From a virus: a DNA stretch of 21,675 nt. The stretch spans positions 1 through 21,675 of IMG/VR virus record IMGVR_UViG_3300008050_000375; one strand, written 5' to 3'. The position numbers and the translations under genes were made by a program. The notes under the pieces are model-generated. The model was not told the origin of the DNA, searched no databases, and saw only the letters and a list, made by a program, of their open reading frames with translations. Shown here piece by piece: positions 5,812 to 13,464 of this stretch. Each line of letters starts with the position of its first letter. Within the stretch, counting starts at the first letter, position 1.

Positions 5812-7974
5812 ATGATGGATAAGCAAACACTATCAGACATTAATATAAAAAAAATAGTTATACGAAATAAACGAAGTGAAACAGAACTTCAAATTATACC
5901 TGCACCAACAAAAGGTGGTGCAATAGAAGAACTATTCGTTAGTATGCAAATTAATGAAAATATAATGCGTAACGGTATTATTGGTTCTCTAAAATTTAAA
6001 GAACCAAGTTCTGTTGGTGATTATTTTAATATGACAGGTAATGAATTTGTAGACATAGAAATGGAATCTCCAGAGATTGAAAATTCTGAACACAAATTAA
6101 CCTTCTGTGTGAATGATGTAAGAGCAACAGGTAATGAAGCAACAGAAGCAACATCTGGACCAAGTGCTAGGTATGGTTCCGGGTGGGAAGTTGAATTTGT
6201 GTCTTGTGAAAGTTACATATTAGATTGGGACAATCTAGATTATATGGATGAAGATTTTATTGGACCAATTGTAGGTGATGGTGGTTTAGTAAATGAGTTA
6301 GCAGAAAAATATTTAAATCCTGAGGCTGTAGACGGATTTTCCAACGCTCAAAAACCAATGGACCTTAAAGATACTACACATAACTGGATATGGTTGAAAA
6401 AAAATCAAAGCATGTATCCTTGGGGCAAAGATGTTCATCCACCAAACCTTATGCAACTTATGAATAACCTTGCAGAAAATGCTGTTACGGAAGACTTGGG
6501 TGGTGTAAATTATTTATTTTATGCAGACTTGGGTGGATGGCACTTTAAATCTATTAGACAAATGATTAAAGATGCAAAAGAAAAGGGTGTTCTTTATGGT
6601 GGTGCGCATGGTGGAGCAAACGAATATAGAGTTGCTGATGTAGATGATGATGGTGAAGGGGTTGGTAACAAAAATATTAAATCGATAATAAACTTTAGTG
6701 AGTATGACCATTTAAATGCGTTCAAGTCTGGTGCATATACATCATATTATGAAAGAATAAAACCATCATATGAAGACCCTTATTTTGAATATGTAGATTT
6801 TACGACTGCACATACGCATCCGCTATCAACTAATTGGGGAGGCAGAGAAATTGTTACATATGGTTATCATGAGGATGGGGAAGATGGAAAATGGGGTGAC
6901 CATGAGGATGGGGGAAGGGTAGAAAAATTTAAACTTCTTCCAAATAGTATAGAAACTTCTATTGATGTTAAGAATCCAGTAAACATAGAAAGAAAGTCAG
7001 TAAGAAAACATGATGTAACTGGACTGTATGGTTATTTTGATTCTCCGTATAATTATCATGGAGAAAAGTCTTATGATTTTCTTGGCTCTGCGGCACTAGA
7101 AGGAAAGCAAGGAAAAAGAAATGATAAACTTTGGCAAACAATGTTCGACCAAACAAATCTTGAAGGGGAAATAATAAAAACCATTCAAAAAGATATTAAA
7201 AAACCAATATCCGATAAAATTAAAGAACACCTTCAAGTAATGAATCTTAAAGAAAAGTTTAATGTGTACAGACACTCGATTTGTTGTGATAAACAAACTA
7301 TTAAACCCTTTGTCTTTCTTGCAGTTATTGAAGATGCAAAAAAAGTCACAGAAGATGATAGGGGTGGAATCTACGAATACTCTTGGAGAGAAGTTGAGAT
7401 ATGGCCCAGTGACCATGTGGAAGACAATTTGGGTACAGATATTAGTCCAGAAGGTTCGCCAGTAAAAATTGTTAAACCACCTGAAGGTAAAGGACTAGCA
7501 GGAACATTTAGAGAAAATAATCCCACTTCAGAATCAGAGTGGACAAACCCCGCTTATAACTTGAATGAATTAATGAATGAAATGGTAGGGGTTAATGTTA
7601 ATGTTGGTCCTGGAATTAATGTTGCTGATTTAGAATATAATGATTATCCCGAATCATATCAAATGATGCCAGTCGGTGGGTATTTTCAAGTTCCAGAGGA
7701 TGGTGATATGTTGGTAGACCCATGTGCATTAGAAGATGAAGATGGTAATGGTATAATGGATGGGCCTTGGACTATGAAACACCACATTGTACAGATGTAT
7801 AGAATTCCTAACTACATGCTAGGAGAATTAAATGAAGACGGAGAAATTGTAAAGGGGACAATTGCTCCAAGAGAAGAAGACCCATTGGGTGAACCAGACC
7901 CAACTATTCCAAAAGACATATACTTCTTCGATGTTCCAAATGCACATGATGGACTGTGCGGGTGTCTTTCTTAA
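5812..7974 (+). CDS. Large baseplate hub protein (gp27-like N-terminal part)
   Basis: The first ~110 residues (SDINIKKIVIRNKRSETELQ, then EELFVSMQINENIMRNGIIG, LKFKEPSSVGDYF and GNEFVDIEMESPE) match the opening beta-barrel of marine T4-like hub proteins in the gp27 position: a secondary-structure-rich 'I..I.I.N' strand, then an 'E..F....G.L.I.D...L...P..G.EFV.I' pattern. Residues ~210-245 (NLMQLMNNLAENAV, NYLFYADLGGWHFKSI) resemble the second hub domain. The C-terminus holds Asp/Gly-rich loops and a segment HHIVQMYRIPNYMLGELNED. The hub would form the trimeric centre of the baseplate. At 720 residues it is much longer than T4 gp27 (391). A second ATG at 5815 lies at better spacing from AAGGGTG (5801-5807). 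A 13-bp direct repeat occurs at 6868-6880 and 6901-6913. The usual hub C-terminal motif is not obvious here but appears in the gene at 12176. Confidence 0.62.
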   Translation: MMDKQTLSDINIKKIVIRNKRSETELQIIPAPTKGGAIEELFVSMQINENIMRNGIIGSLKFKEPSSVGDYFNMTGNEFVDIEMESPEIENSEHKLTFCVNDVRATGNEATEATSGPSARYGSGWEVEFVSCESYILDWDNLDYMDEDFIGPIVGDGGLVNELAEKYLNPEAVDGFSNAQKPMDLKDTTHNWIWLKKNQSMYPWGKDVHPPNLMQLMNNLAENAVTEDLGGVNYLFYADLGGWHFKSIRQMIKDAKEKGVLYGGAHGGANEYRVADVDDDGEGVGNKNIKSIINFSEYDHLNAFKSGAYTSYYERIKPSYEDPYFEYVDFTTAHTHPLSTNWGGREIVTYGYHEDGEDGKWGDHEDGGRVEKFKLLPNSIETSIDVKNPVNIERKSVRKHDVTGLYGYFDSPYNYHGEKSYDFLGSAALEGKQGKRNDKLWQTMFDQTNLEGEIIKTIQKDIKKPISDKIKEHLQVMNLKEKFNVYRHSICCDKQTIKPFVFLAVIEDAKKVTEDDRGGIYEYSWREVEIWPSDHVEDNLGTDISPEGSPVKIVKPPEGKGLAGTFRENNPTSESEWTNPAYNLNELMNEMVGVNVNVGPGINVADLEYNDYPESYQMMPVGGYFQVPEDGDMLVDPCALEDEDGNGIMDGPWTMKHHIVQMYRIPNYMLGELNEDGEIVKGTIAPREEDPLGEPDPTIPKDIYFFDVPNAHDGLCGCLS

Positions 7975-7990
7975 TTAGTATACTTATATT

Positions 7991-10900
7991 ATGAGAACCA
8001 TAAAAACATGTTGCTGTTGCGGGGATAAACCTTGTAAAGATTGGGATAACGAATATCGTTATGGTGGTGGTGAAGCGAATTGTCCTATATGTGCGTTGGG
8101 CACAACTACAATTAGTGCAACAGACTTTGAAGAATTTGCTCCATATGAACCCACACGAAATCAAGGTGATGAGGAATGGGACGGACGAGAAGTATTTACC
8201 TTTGGACATAAAGACAATTTACATTTTGGTGATCTGTGTTTTCACCACGACCCTGAAGATGGTTGGGAGTTTTATCCTGAAGAATGTGAGTGGAATGTTT
8301 GTTGGAATGAATACCCAGATTACTTTGGATATCCATTCCCTGTTCCAGAATCTACATTCTATCAATATGATTCTCCTATGGGACTTCTCCCATGGTCACC
8401 ACAAGCATTTACAGATTGGATAGACAATTGGGATGGACCACTATTACCAAAAGGTGATTGCACAATGCACTGTACTCTTGGTAGTGAAGGTAATCTTGGT
8501 TGTCATAAATTGGCATTCGTTGGTGCTATTGGAAAGAACTTTGGTTCTCAACATGCTAATACAGATGGTGCTGGTGAAATGAAGGGTCCATTGTGCGGTT
8601 CTGACATTGTTACTGTTCCACCACCCGAAAGTGATTGGCCTGAAATCCGTGAATGGGTTAGGTCTGGTGGTAAATTAATTGTTATGGGAGAATCCAGTGG
8701 AAGTCCAATGGAAGGAACAGAATGTAAAGAGAAGATAGGATTCTTTAATGGAGATTCAACTTATTATACTGATAGGTGTCTAGACGATTTAAGTGGTGAA
8801 GCACCATTACAACTTGATGGTTTAGAAGTAGCGGAACTATTAAGAAACTTTGCACTGTATTGCGCGCAACAAGAAGATGAAGAAGAAATAGAAGAATTCT
8901 TTAAATTTAGAGATGATGAATATTATGATGAAGAAAGAGATGAAAACTACATCAATACCTTTGAAGCATTTGAATTGGAAGATGATGTAGCAACAACAAT
9001 CTCTTGTTGTCAACGATCAAAAAGACCATTTCTAAAACGAGATTCAGAAGAAGACCCATCAAAATCATTTTCGTTTCATTGTTCTTCGAGTAGTGGACTC
9101 CTTCCAAAAGGAAAAGGTAAAGGACTAGTCGGACACTGTAACGGTGAAGGGTGTACAGTTGTGTGGAAACCTAATGGTGCCGGTGCAGTTGTCGTTGTAT
9201 ATGATTCCAATGTTTGGGGTGCTACCAATTCACAGATTCCAATGAGTTGGTGGGAAAATGAAACTTTACATCCAGAAATTCAACTCGATGCAGAAACATT
9301 AAAACTGAGAGCCTGCAATAGTGATTTCTGGAGATTTATGTGTGAAGATTTTCTTGATGGTGAGATGCCAAATTATTCATGCACAGAGAGTGATAGTTAT
9401 TGGGATAACAAAGAACCAGATAATTATACTTCTGAAAATCCATGTCTTCCAACTGCACCATGTTGTTTACCAAACGAAGTTTGTCTAGACGATGTTACTG
9501 TCTGGGAATGTTTTAAACATGTAGATGAAAATGGAAATAGATTGCCTGGCATTTGGCATGGTCCTTCAGCAGTTCATCCGAGTGGTGTTGGTTCTTGTGA
9601 TTTGACATGTGGAGATATTACTTGCGAACCACAAGAAAAAAAATTATGCTGTTCTTTAGCAGAAGGATGTTCTCAGAGTAGCCTTCAAGGACCAGATTGT
9701 TGTTTGAGTGAAGGGAAAGGATTCGATGGTGGTAATTTAGTATACAAATATGAATGTTGTGAACTTGCAAAAGCTGCCGGATATGAACCATCGGATGTTG
9801 AAGATATGTGGACACTCACTGGTGATGAATATGGTGATAGTGGTGATAGTTGTGATGCTTGTTATGTTATTGGTGCGTGTTGTTATCCATATGGATGTGA
9901 AGAAGTGGTAAGACAACATGTGTGTGAAAAAACCTTTGGCATTTTTCAAGGCCCCAATAGTGTTTGCAATCCCGATCCGTGTGTTGGTGCATGTTGTTGT
10001 TGGGATAGTTTTGAATGTTATGACGATTTTACAGAAGACGATTGTATGAGTGCATGTGGTGAGGATGCTTGGCAGCAAGCAGGATCGGTTTGTGGCGATA
10101 ATGATGTTATTTGTGGTTTTCCAACAGAGGGTGCGTGTTGTTTAGATACAGGCGAATGTACAATACTTACGCCTAAGAATTGTGCGGCGCAGGGTGGTGT
10201 TTTTGATGGTATTGGTTCTTTGTGTGCTGATGTAGATTGCCCTCAACCAGGTGCGTGTTGTTTGAGTGAAGGTGGATGTACATACGGTCTGGAAACATCT
10301 TGCGATGCAGATGCTGGTGATGCTTGGCAGGGAGCGGGATATTCGTGTGGTGATGTAGATTGCCCTGGGGTTGACGTAACTGCATGTTGTATCGATGATG
10401 GGGAAAATGCAGGCTGTGAAAACTGTCAAGAACTAACCGATACACAATGTGACGCCGAGGGAGGAATAAGTGACCCAAACAACATGTGTGCTGATAACCC
10501 CTGCAATACAAGTGGATGTGTGGGCGGTGCGTGTTGTGTCAATAACTCTCTAGGAGAGTGTGGTGCGTGGGGAGATTGTTGTTGTGTAGATGATGTAACA
10601 ACAGAAGAATGTTACTCAATGGGAGTGCAGGACCCTGGTGGTACTCAACCCAATACATTTCATGATGCCACGCAGTGTGATGAAGTTGATTGTTGTGGTT
10701 CATGTTGTTGTATAGATGGTGGTGAAAGTTTCTGTTTAAGTACCGAGTATATGTGGGGTGAATGGAGTTGTGTAGTACTTCCCCACGAAGAATGTAACGG
10801 AACTCCATTCTGGAATCCTTGCGACAATTGTTTTTGTGAGGATGTGTCTGGTGGTGAAGAAATACATTGTGAATCATTTGGTTCTTGTTGTATTTCTGAA

Positions 10901-12148
10901 TGTTTTGATGGGGACATGCCCGTCAGTTGTATAGGATATTGTGTAAATGTTAAAAACGAACAAGAATGTGTTGATTTAGAAACCGCAACAAACACAATAT
11001 ATTATAATGAAGAACAAATGTGCGATGAAGAAGATATAGAAAGTCCAATGTGTAGACCTGGATATTGTTGTTACAATGATGGAAACTGTAAAGACTGCTC
11101 ATTTGAAAATGAATGTACGGTTGATTTGGCAGGTGATTGGACTGCGTATAGTGAAAATTGTACAGAAGACGAGCCAGAAGACACTTGCTATGACACAGAT
11201 GGTACTATATGCGACCCAGATGCAGAAGGTGGATGTTGTATAGATGGAACTTGTCATGATGATCACACAGAGAAATCGTGTGGCGCTTTGTTTGGTGTTT
11301 GGCTTGATGGTGAAATTTGTTTGGATGACGACACAGATGAATATCAATGTGACCCAAACAAAGGGACATGTTGCAACAGTGATTTTAGTTGTTTATGTTC
11401 AGGGGCATGGTATTGTGTACATGATTTCTGCAATGAATGGGGTGGGATGTGGTTCGGATATGTAGTTGATCAATGCAATGATTTTTGTGGGGCAGACGCC
11501 ACGCTTGGAGCATGTTGTCTTAATGATTGTGGTTACTGTTTAGAGATAAGCAGCACGGCTTGTGGTCAATACGCTGGAAGTCAATTTCAAGGTGACAATA
11601 CATTTTGTGGTATAGATGGTCCTTGTGCTTGGAAAGGTGCGTGTTGCACCCATTACGCGCCATCAGGGGGGTCTGCGTGTGTAAATATGGGCAACAGCCA
11701 TGGTGGCATTGTATATGATGGGACGGCATCATCCTGCGCGGAATTTAGCGAGGGAACTTCAAATGCCTATGTTTGGCTGCCGTATTGGTTTGGACCTTGT
11801 GAAACCTGTTCTGGTCATTCTTGCAATGTTGTATGTTGCGCGATTGATTGGGATGGTGATGGTTGGTGTGATTGGGATGGTTGGTGTGGTGATGGTTGTA
11901 TGGTGTCTACATTAAATGAATGCATCAACAATTGCAATTATGGTAGCAACTTGCCAGATTGGGTTTGGGTAGATGTTCCTCCCCACTACACTTGTTCGGA
12001 CTGCTATTGTTCCCAGCTGGGCACACTTGACGGAACACCTGATGCCGGAACACCAGAAATTCCACAGCAAACTTGTCCACAAGAATGCATTGATGCAGGA
12101 TGTGAATGTAATTGTTTAAACACAAGAAATGGTATAGTATGTCTATAA
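7991..12148 (+). CDS. Giant cysteine-rich structural/adhesin-like protein (1385 aa)
   Basis: This single unbroken frame has about 150 cysteines by hand count, roughly 11 percent. Three parts are visible. Residues 1-170 hold CCCC at 7-10 and many Trp, Tyr and acidic residues. Residues ~170-460 resemble a class I glutamine-amidotransferase-like or DUF4350-like Rossmann fold: a strand KLAFVGAIG, the helix-strand pair EIREWVRSGGKLIVMGE, GAVVVVYDSNVWG, and a closing NSDFWRFMCEDFL, with an acidic insertion at 294-332. Residues ~485-1385 are Cys-rich with about thirteen GxCC-type repeats (first GACC at 628, last at 1216, spacing near 40-48). The core pattern is GACC-x5-GxC-x(n)-C-x(n)-GxGxxC-x3-DCP. 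Similar GACC repeats are known to me from long extracellular proteins of planctomycetes and relatives. No membrane segment is visible. The location between two hub-like genes suggests a baseplate or tail-tip component. There is no Shine-Dalgarno before the ATG. Exact function is unknown. Confidence 0.8.
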   Translation: MRTIKTCCCCGDKPCKDWDNEYRYGGGEANCPICALGTTTISATDFEEFAPYEPTRNQGDEEWDGREVFTFGHKDNLHFGDLCFHHDPEDGWEFYPEECEWNVCWNEYPDYFGYPFPVPESTFYQYDSPMGLLPWSPQAFTDWIDNWDGPLLPKGDCTMHCTLGSEGNLGCHKLAFVGAIGKNFGSQHANTDGAGEMKGPLCGSDIVTVPPPESDWPEIREWVRSGGKLIVMGESSGSPMEGTECKEKIGFFNGDSTYYTDRCLDDLSGEAPLQLDGLEVAELLRNFALYCAQQEDEEEIEEFFKFRDDEYYDEERDENYINTFEAFELEDDVATTISCCQRSKRPFLKRDSEEDPSKSFSFHCSSSSGLLPKGKGKGLVGHCNGEGCTVVWKPNGAGAVVVVYDSNVWGATNSQIPMSWWENETLHPEIQLDAETLKLRACNSDFWRFMCEDFLDGEMPNYSCTESDSYWDNKEPDNYTSENPCLPTAPCCLPNEVCLDDVTVWECFKHVDENGNRLPGIWHGPSAVHPSGVGSCDLTCGDITCEPQEKKLCCSLAEGCSQSSLQGPDCCLSEGKGFDGGNLVYKYECCELAKAAGYEPSDVEDMWTLTGDEYGDSGDSCDACYVIGACCYPYGCEEVVRQHVCEKTFGIFQGPNSVCNPDPCVGACCCWDSFECYDDFTEDDCMSACGEDAWQQAGSVCGDNDVICGFPTEGACCLDTGECTILTPKNCAAQGGVFDGIGSLCADVDCPQPGACCLSEGGCTYGLETSCDADAGDAWQGAGYSCGDVDCPGVDVTACCIDDGENAGCENCQELTDTQCDAEGGISDPNNMCADNPCNTSGCVGGACCVNNSLGECGAWGDCCCVDDVTTEECYSMGVQDPGGTQPNTFHDATQCDEVDCCGSCCCIDGGESFCLSTEYMWGEWSCVVLPHEECNGTPFWNPCDNCFCEDVSGGEEIHCESFGSCCISECFDGDMPVSCIGYCVNVKNEQECVDLETATNTIYYNEEQMCDEEDIESPMCRPGYCCYNDGNCKDCSFENECTVDLAGDWTAYSENCTEDEPEDTCYDTDGTICDPDAEGGCCIDGTCHDDHTEKSCGALFGVWLDGEICLDDDTDEYQCDPNKGTCCNSDFSCLCSGAWYCVHDFCNEWGGMWFGYVVDQCNDFCGADATLGACCLNDCGYCLEISSTACGQYAGSQFQGDNTFCGIDGPCAWKGACCTHYAPSGGSACVNMGNSHGGIVYDGTASSCAEFSEGTSNAYVWLPYWFGPCETCSGHSCNVVCCAIDWDGDGWCDWDGWCGDGCMVSTLNECINNCNYGSNLPDWVWVDVPPHYTCSDCYCSQLGTLDGTPDAGTPEIPQQTCPQECIDAGCECNCLNTRNGIVCL
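9872..11670 (+). repeat. Degenerate GxCC cysteine-repeat array within the 1385-aa gene
   Basis: Recurring units begin with Gly-x-Cys-Cys. Examples by residue are GACC at 628, 666, 714, 754 and 1216, with GSCC, GYCC, GGCC and GTCC variants between. At DNA level the exact string ggtgcgtgttgt begins at 9872, and ggtgcgtgttg recurs at 10130 and 10250. Units are 38-48 residues apart where I measured them. This is a protein-level repeat, not a CRISPR or a site for DNA recombination as far as can be seen. Confidence 0.75.
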
Positions 12149-12152
12149 ATTG

Positions 12153-12160
12153 TATAAATA
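12153..12160 (+). promoter_or_regulatory. T4-type late promoter core TATAAATA upstream of the 276-aa hub-like gene
   Basis: An exact TATAAATA lies in the 27-base gap between the cysteine-rich gene and the next gene, 15 bases before its ATG at 12176. It is followed at once by AGGAG (12165-12169). It would allow the distal baseplate genes to be expressed separately from the giant gene. Confidence 0.7.
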
Positions 12161-12175
12161 CATTAGGAGAAATAT

Positions 12176-13006
12176 ATGGCAGAACATGACTTTCTAGTAA
12201 AACTCACTCACTTTGCTAACACCGAATGGCCTAGTGTCAAGTTGGGTCATTCTGTTGGTGCATTTGATGATAAATATCCGTGTGCTAATCCAGAAGGTCC
12301 TGTGGACAATTCTGGATGTAAAGACAGTGACCCAAATAATCCTCTTTGTATGTGCCCATGTCAAGAATTAAATCCCTTTAAAGAGTCTCACTTGATTGAT
12401 TTTCCGTGGTATGTTGATATGGTTACTGGTTTTGGTGCTGGTGCTGGTCTTTTAAATTTAATACTTGGTAACGAAGACCACACATTAGAACCCACAAAAG
12501 AACAAATAAGAGAATCTGTAGAATCTATAAAAGAATGTGATTTAATAGAAGGTAACAAAAAATTGGGTAAATCTTGGATGGGATGTTTATGGAAAGACCA
12601 AAACCACCCAAGCAGTTGTGACTGCCCTTGTGTTGGAGAAAATTTTAAAAAGTATATTGAATATACAAGAACCAGTGCAACATATTGGGACACTCCTAAC
12701 GAAACTCCTTTATGGCGAGACGCTCAAATGGCTCTGATAAATTCTCAACAGGCTTCAATTATGTTAAGTGGAGATTTGAGTTTGCGACCAGGAGAAATAA
12801 TCAACATAACAAATAAAAATATTGATTCGCAAAAAGAAAGAAGAATGGCTGGTAGGTGGTTACTTGCAGAAATTCAGCACAACATGATTAGGGGTGGACA
12901 GCATACGATGCTTTGTCATTTAATCAGAGATAGTAGTCCAATTGACCCCAATGATTCTGAACATTTAGGTTTCTTTGGTGAGATTTGGGACTGGCTTTGG
13001 AATTGA
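12176..13006 (+). CDS. Hub C-terminal-domain-like protein with paired CxCPC motifs (276 aa)
   Basis: Residues ~184-255 read AQMALINSQQASIMLSGD, then LSLRPGEIINI, RRMAGRWLLAEIQHNMIRGG and HTMLCHLIRDSSP. This is the closing pattern of T4/P2-type hub proteins (gp27 or gpD-like: 'G...L..GD.I.V......L.G.YLV..V.H......Y.......RD'). The N-terminal ~160 residues are unlike that and hold two similar cysteine motifs, CMCPC (58-62) and CDCPC (148-152), each followed by an Asn-Pro/Asn-Phe-Lys-like stretch, with further cysteines at 36, 48, 121 and 137. These could bind metal or form disulfides. Together with the 720-residue gene upstream this may be a hub protein split in two, with the cysteine-rich gene between. 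AGGAG precedes the ATG by 6 bases. Confidence 0.6.
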   Translation: MAEHDFLVKLTHFANTEWPSVKLGHSVGAFDDKYPCANPEGPVDNSGCKDSDPNNPLCMCPCQELNPFKESHLIDFPWYVDMVTGFGAGAGLLNLILGNEDHTLEPTKEQIRESVESIKECDLIEGNKKLGKSWMGCLWKDQNHPSSCDCPCVGENFKKYIEYTRTSATYWDTPNETPLWRDAQMALINSQQASIMLSGDLSLRPGEIINITNKNIDSQKERRMAGRWLLAEIQHNMIRGGQHTMLCHLIRDSSPIDPNDSEHLGFFGEIWDWLWN

Positions 13007-13034
13007 TTATTATACATATAAAAAAGGAATGCCA

Positions 13035-13463
13035 ATGCCAATATCCGATTTTCAATTCATAGATTTTGATATAGATTTAAATAAGAATCCGTTCAGCAAT
13101 GACATCTCTGTGGTTGGTGACAGGAATGCAATTAGACAATCTATTATGAATATAGTTCTTACCTCTCCGGGTGAAAAAAGATTCAATGACGATTTTGGCG
13201 TAAGTCTTCGTGATTATTTATTTGAATTGTGGACCCCACACCAATCTAGCATGCTGGAACTGGATATAAAGATAGCAATTGCTAGATTAGAACCCAGAGC
13301 AGTTGTCGATTCTGTTATTTTTGAAGAAGATTCGGATGTTGCAAAACAAGGAAGTTCAGGAATTGCAAATCAATTAAATTTAACAATCAACTACACCATT
13401 CTTAACGGAAGAAAGTCCAAACTAAGAGATACTTTACGGGTAGCATTACAGAAGGTAAGATAA
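13035..13463 (+). CDS. gp25: Baseplate wedge protein gp25 (GPW/gp25 lysozyme-like family)
   Basis: The protein carries the gp25 hallmark: VVGDRNAIRQSIMNIVLTSP, then GEKRFNDDFGVSLRDYLFEL and LELDIKIAIARLEPRAVVDS. It ends with a beta-hairpin region (LNLTINYTILNG). This is the sheath-initiator/wedge protein conserved across contractile injection systems (PF04965). The frame is open from an earlier ATG at 12975, but that would overlap the previous gene by 32 bases. ATGs at 13029 and 13035 follow AAGGA (13024-13028). The second has the better spacing, giving 142 residues starting MPISDFQFIDF, typical of T4-like gp25. The stop is followed after one base by gp6, so translation is likely coupled. Confidence 0.9.
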   Translation: MPISDFQFIDFDIDLNKNPFSNDISVVGDRNAIRQSIMNIVLTSPGEKRFNDDFGVSLRDYLFELWTPHQSSMLELDIKIAIARLEPRAVVDSVIFEEDSDVAKQGSSGIANQLNLTINYTILNGRKSKLRDTLRVALQKVR

Positions 13464-13464
13464 A

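Noticed and set aside
7960-7995. Possible frameshift fusion of the hub protein with the cysteine-rich protein
   Set aside because: The cysteine-rich frame (+1) is closed by TAG at 7976 between the two genes and no slippery heptamer in phase is present.
9618-10995. Several minus-strand open frames of 65-113 codons opposite the cysteine-rich gene
   Set aside because: They are shadows of the repetitive TGT/TGC and GGT codon use on the plus strand, giving Thr/His/Ile-rich nonsense proteins that overlap one another.
12975-13034. Upstream ATG for gp25 adding 20 residues
   Set aside because: It overlaps the previous gene. The ATG at 13035 has AAGGA at good spacing and gives the usual gp25 N-terminus.
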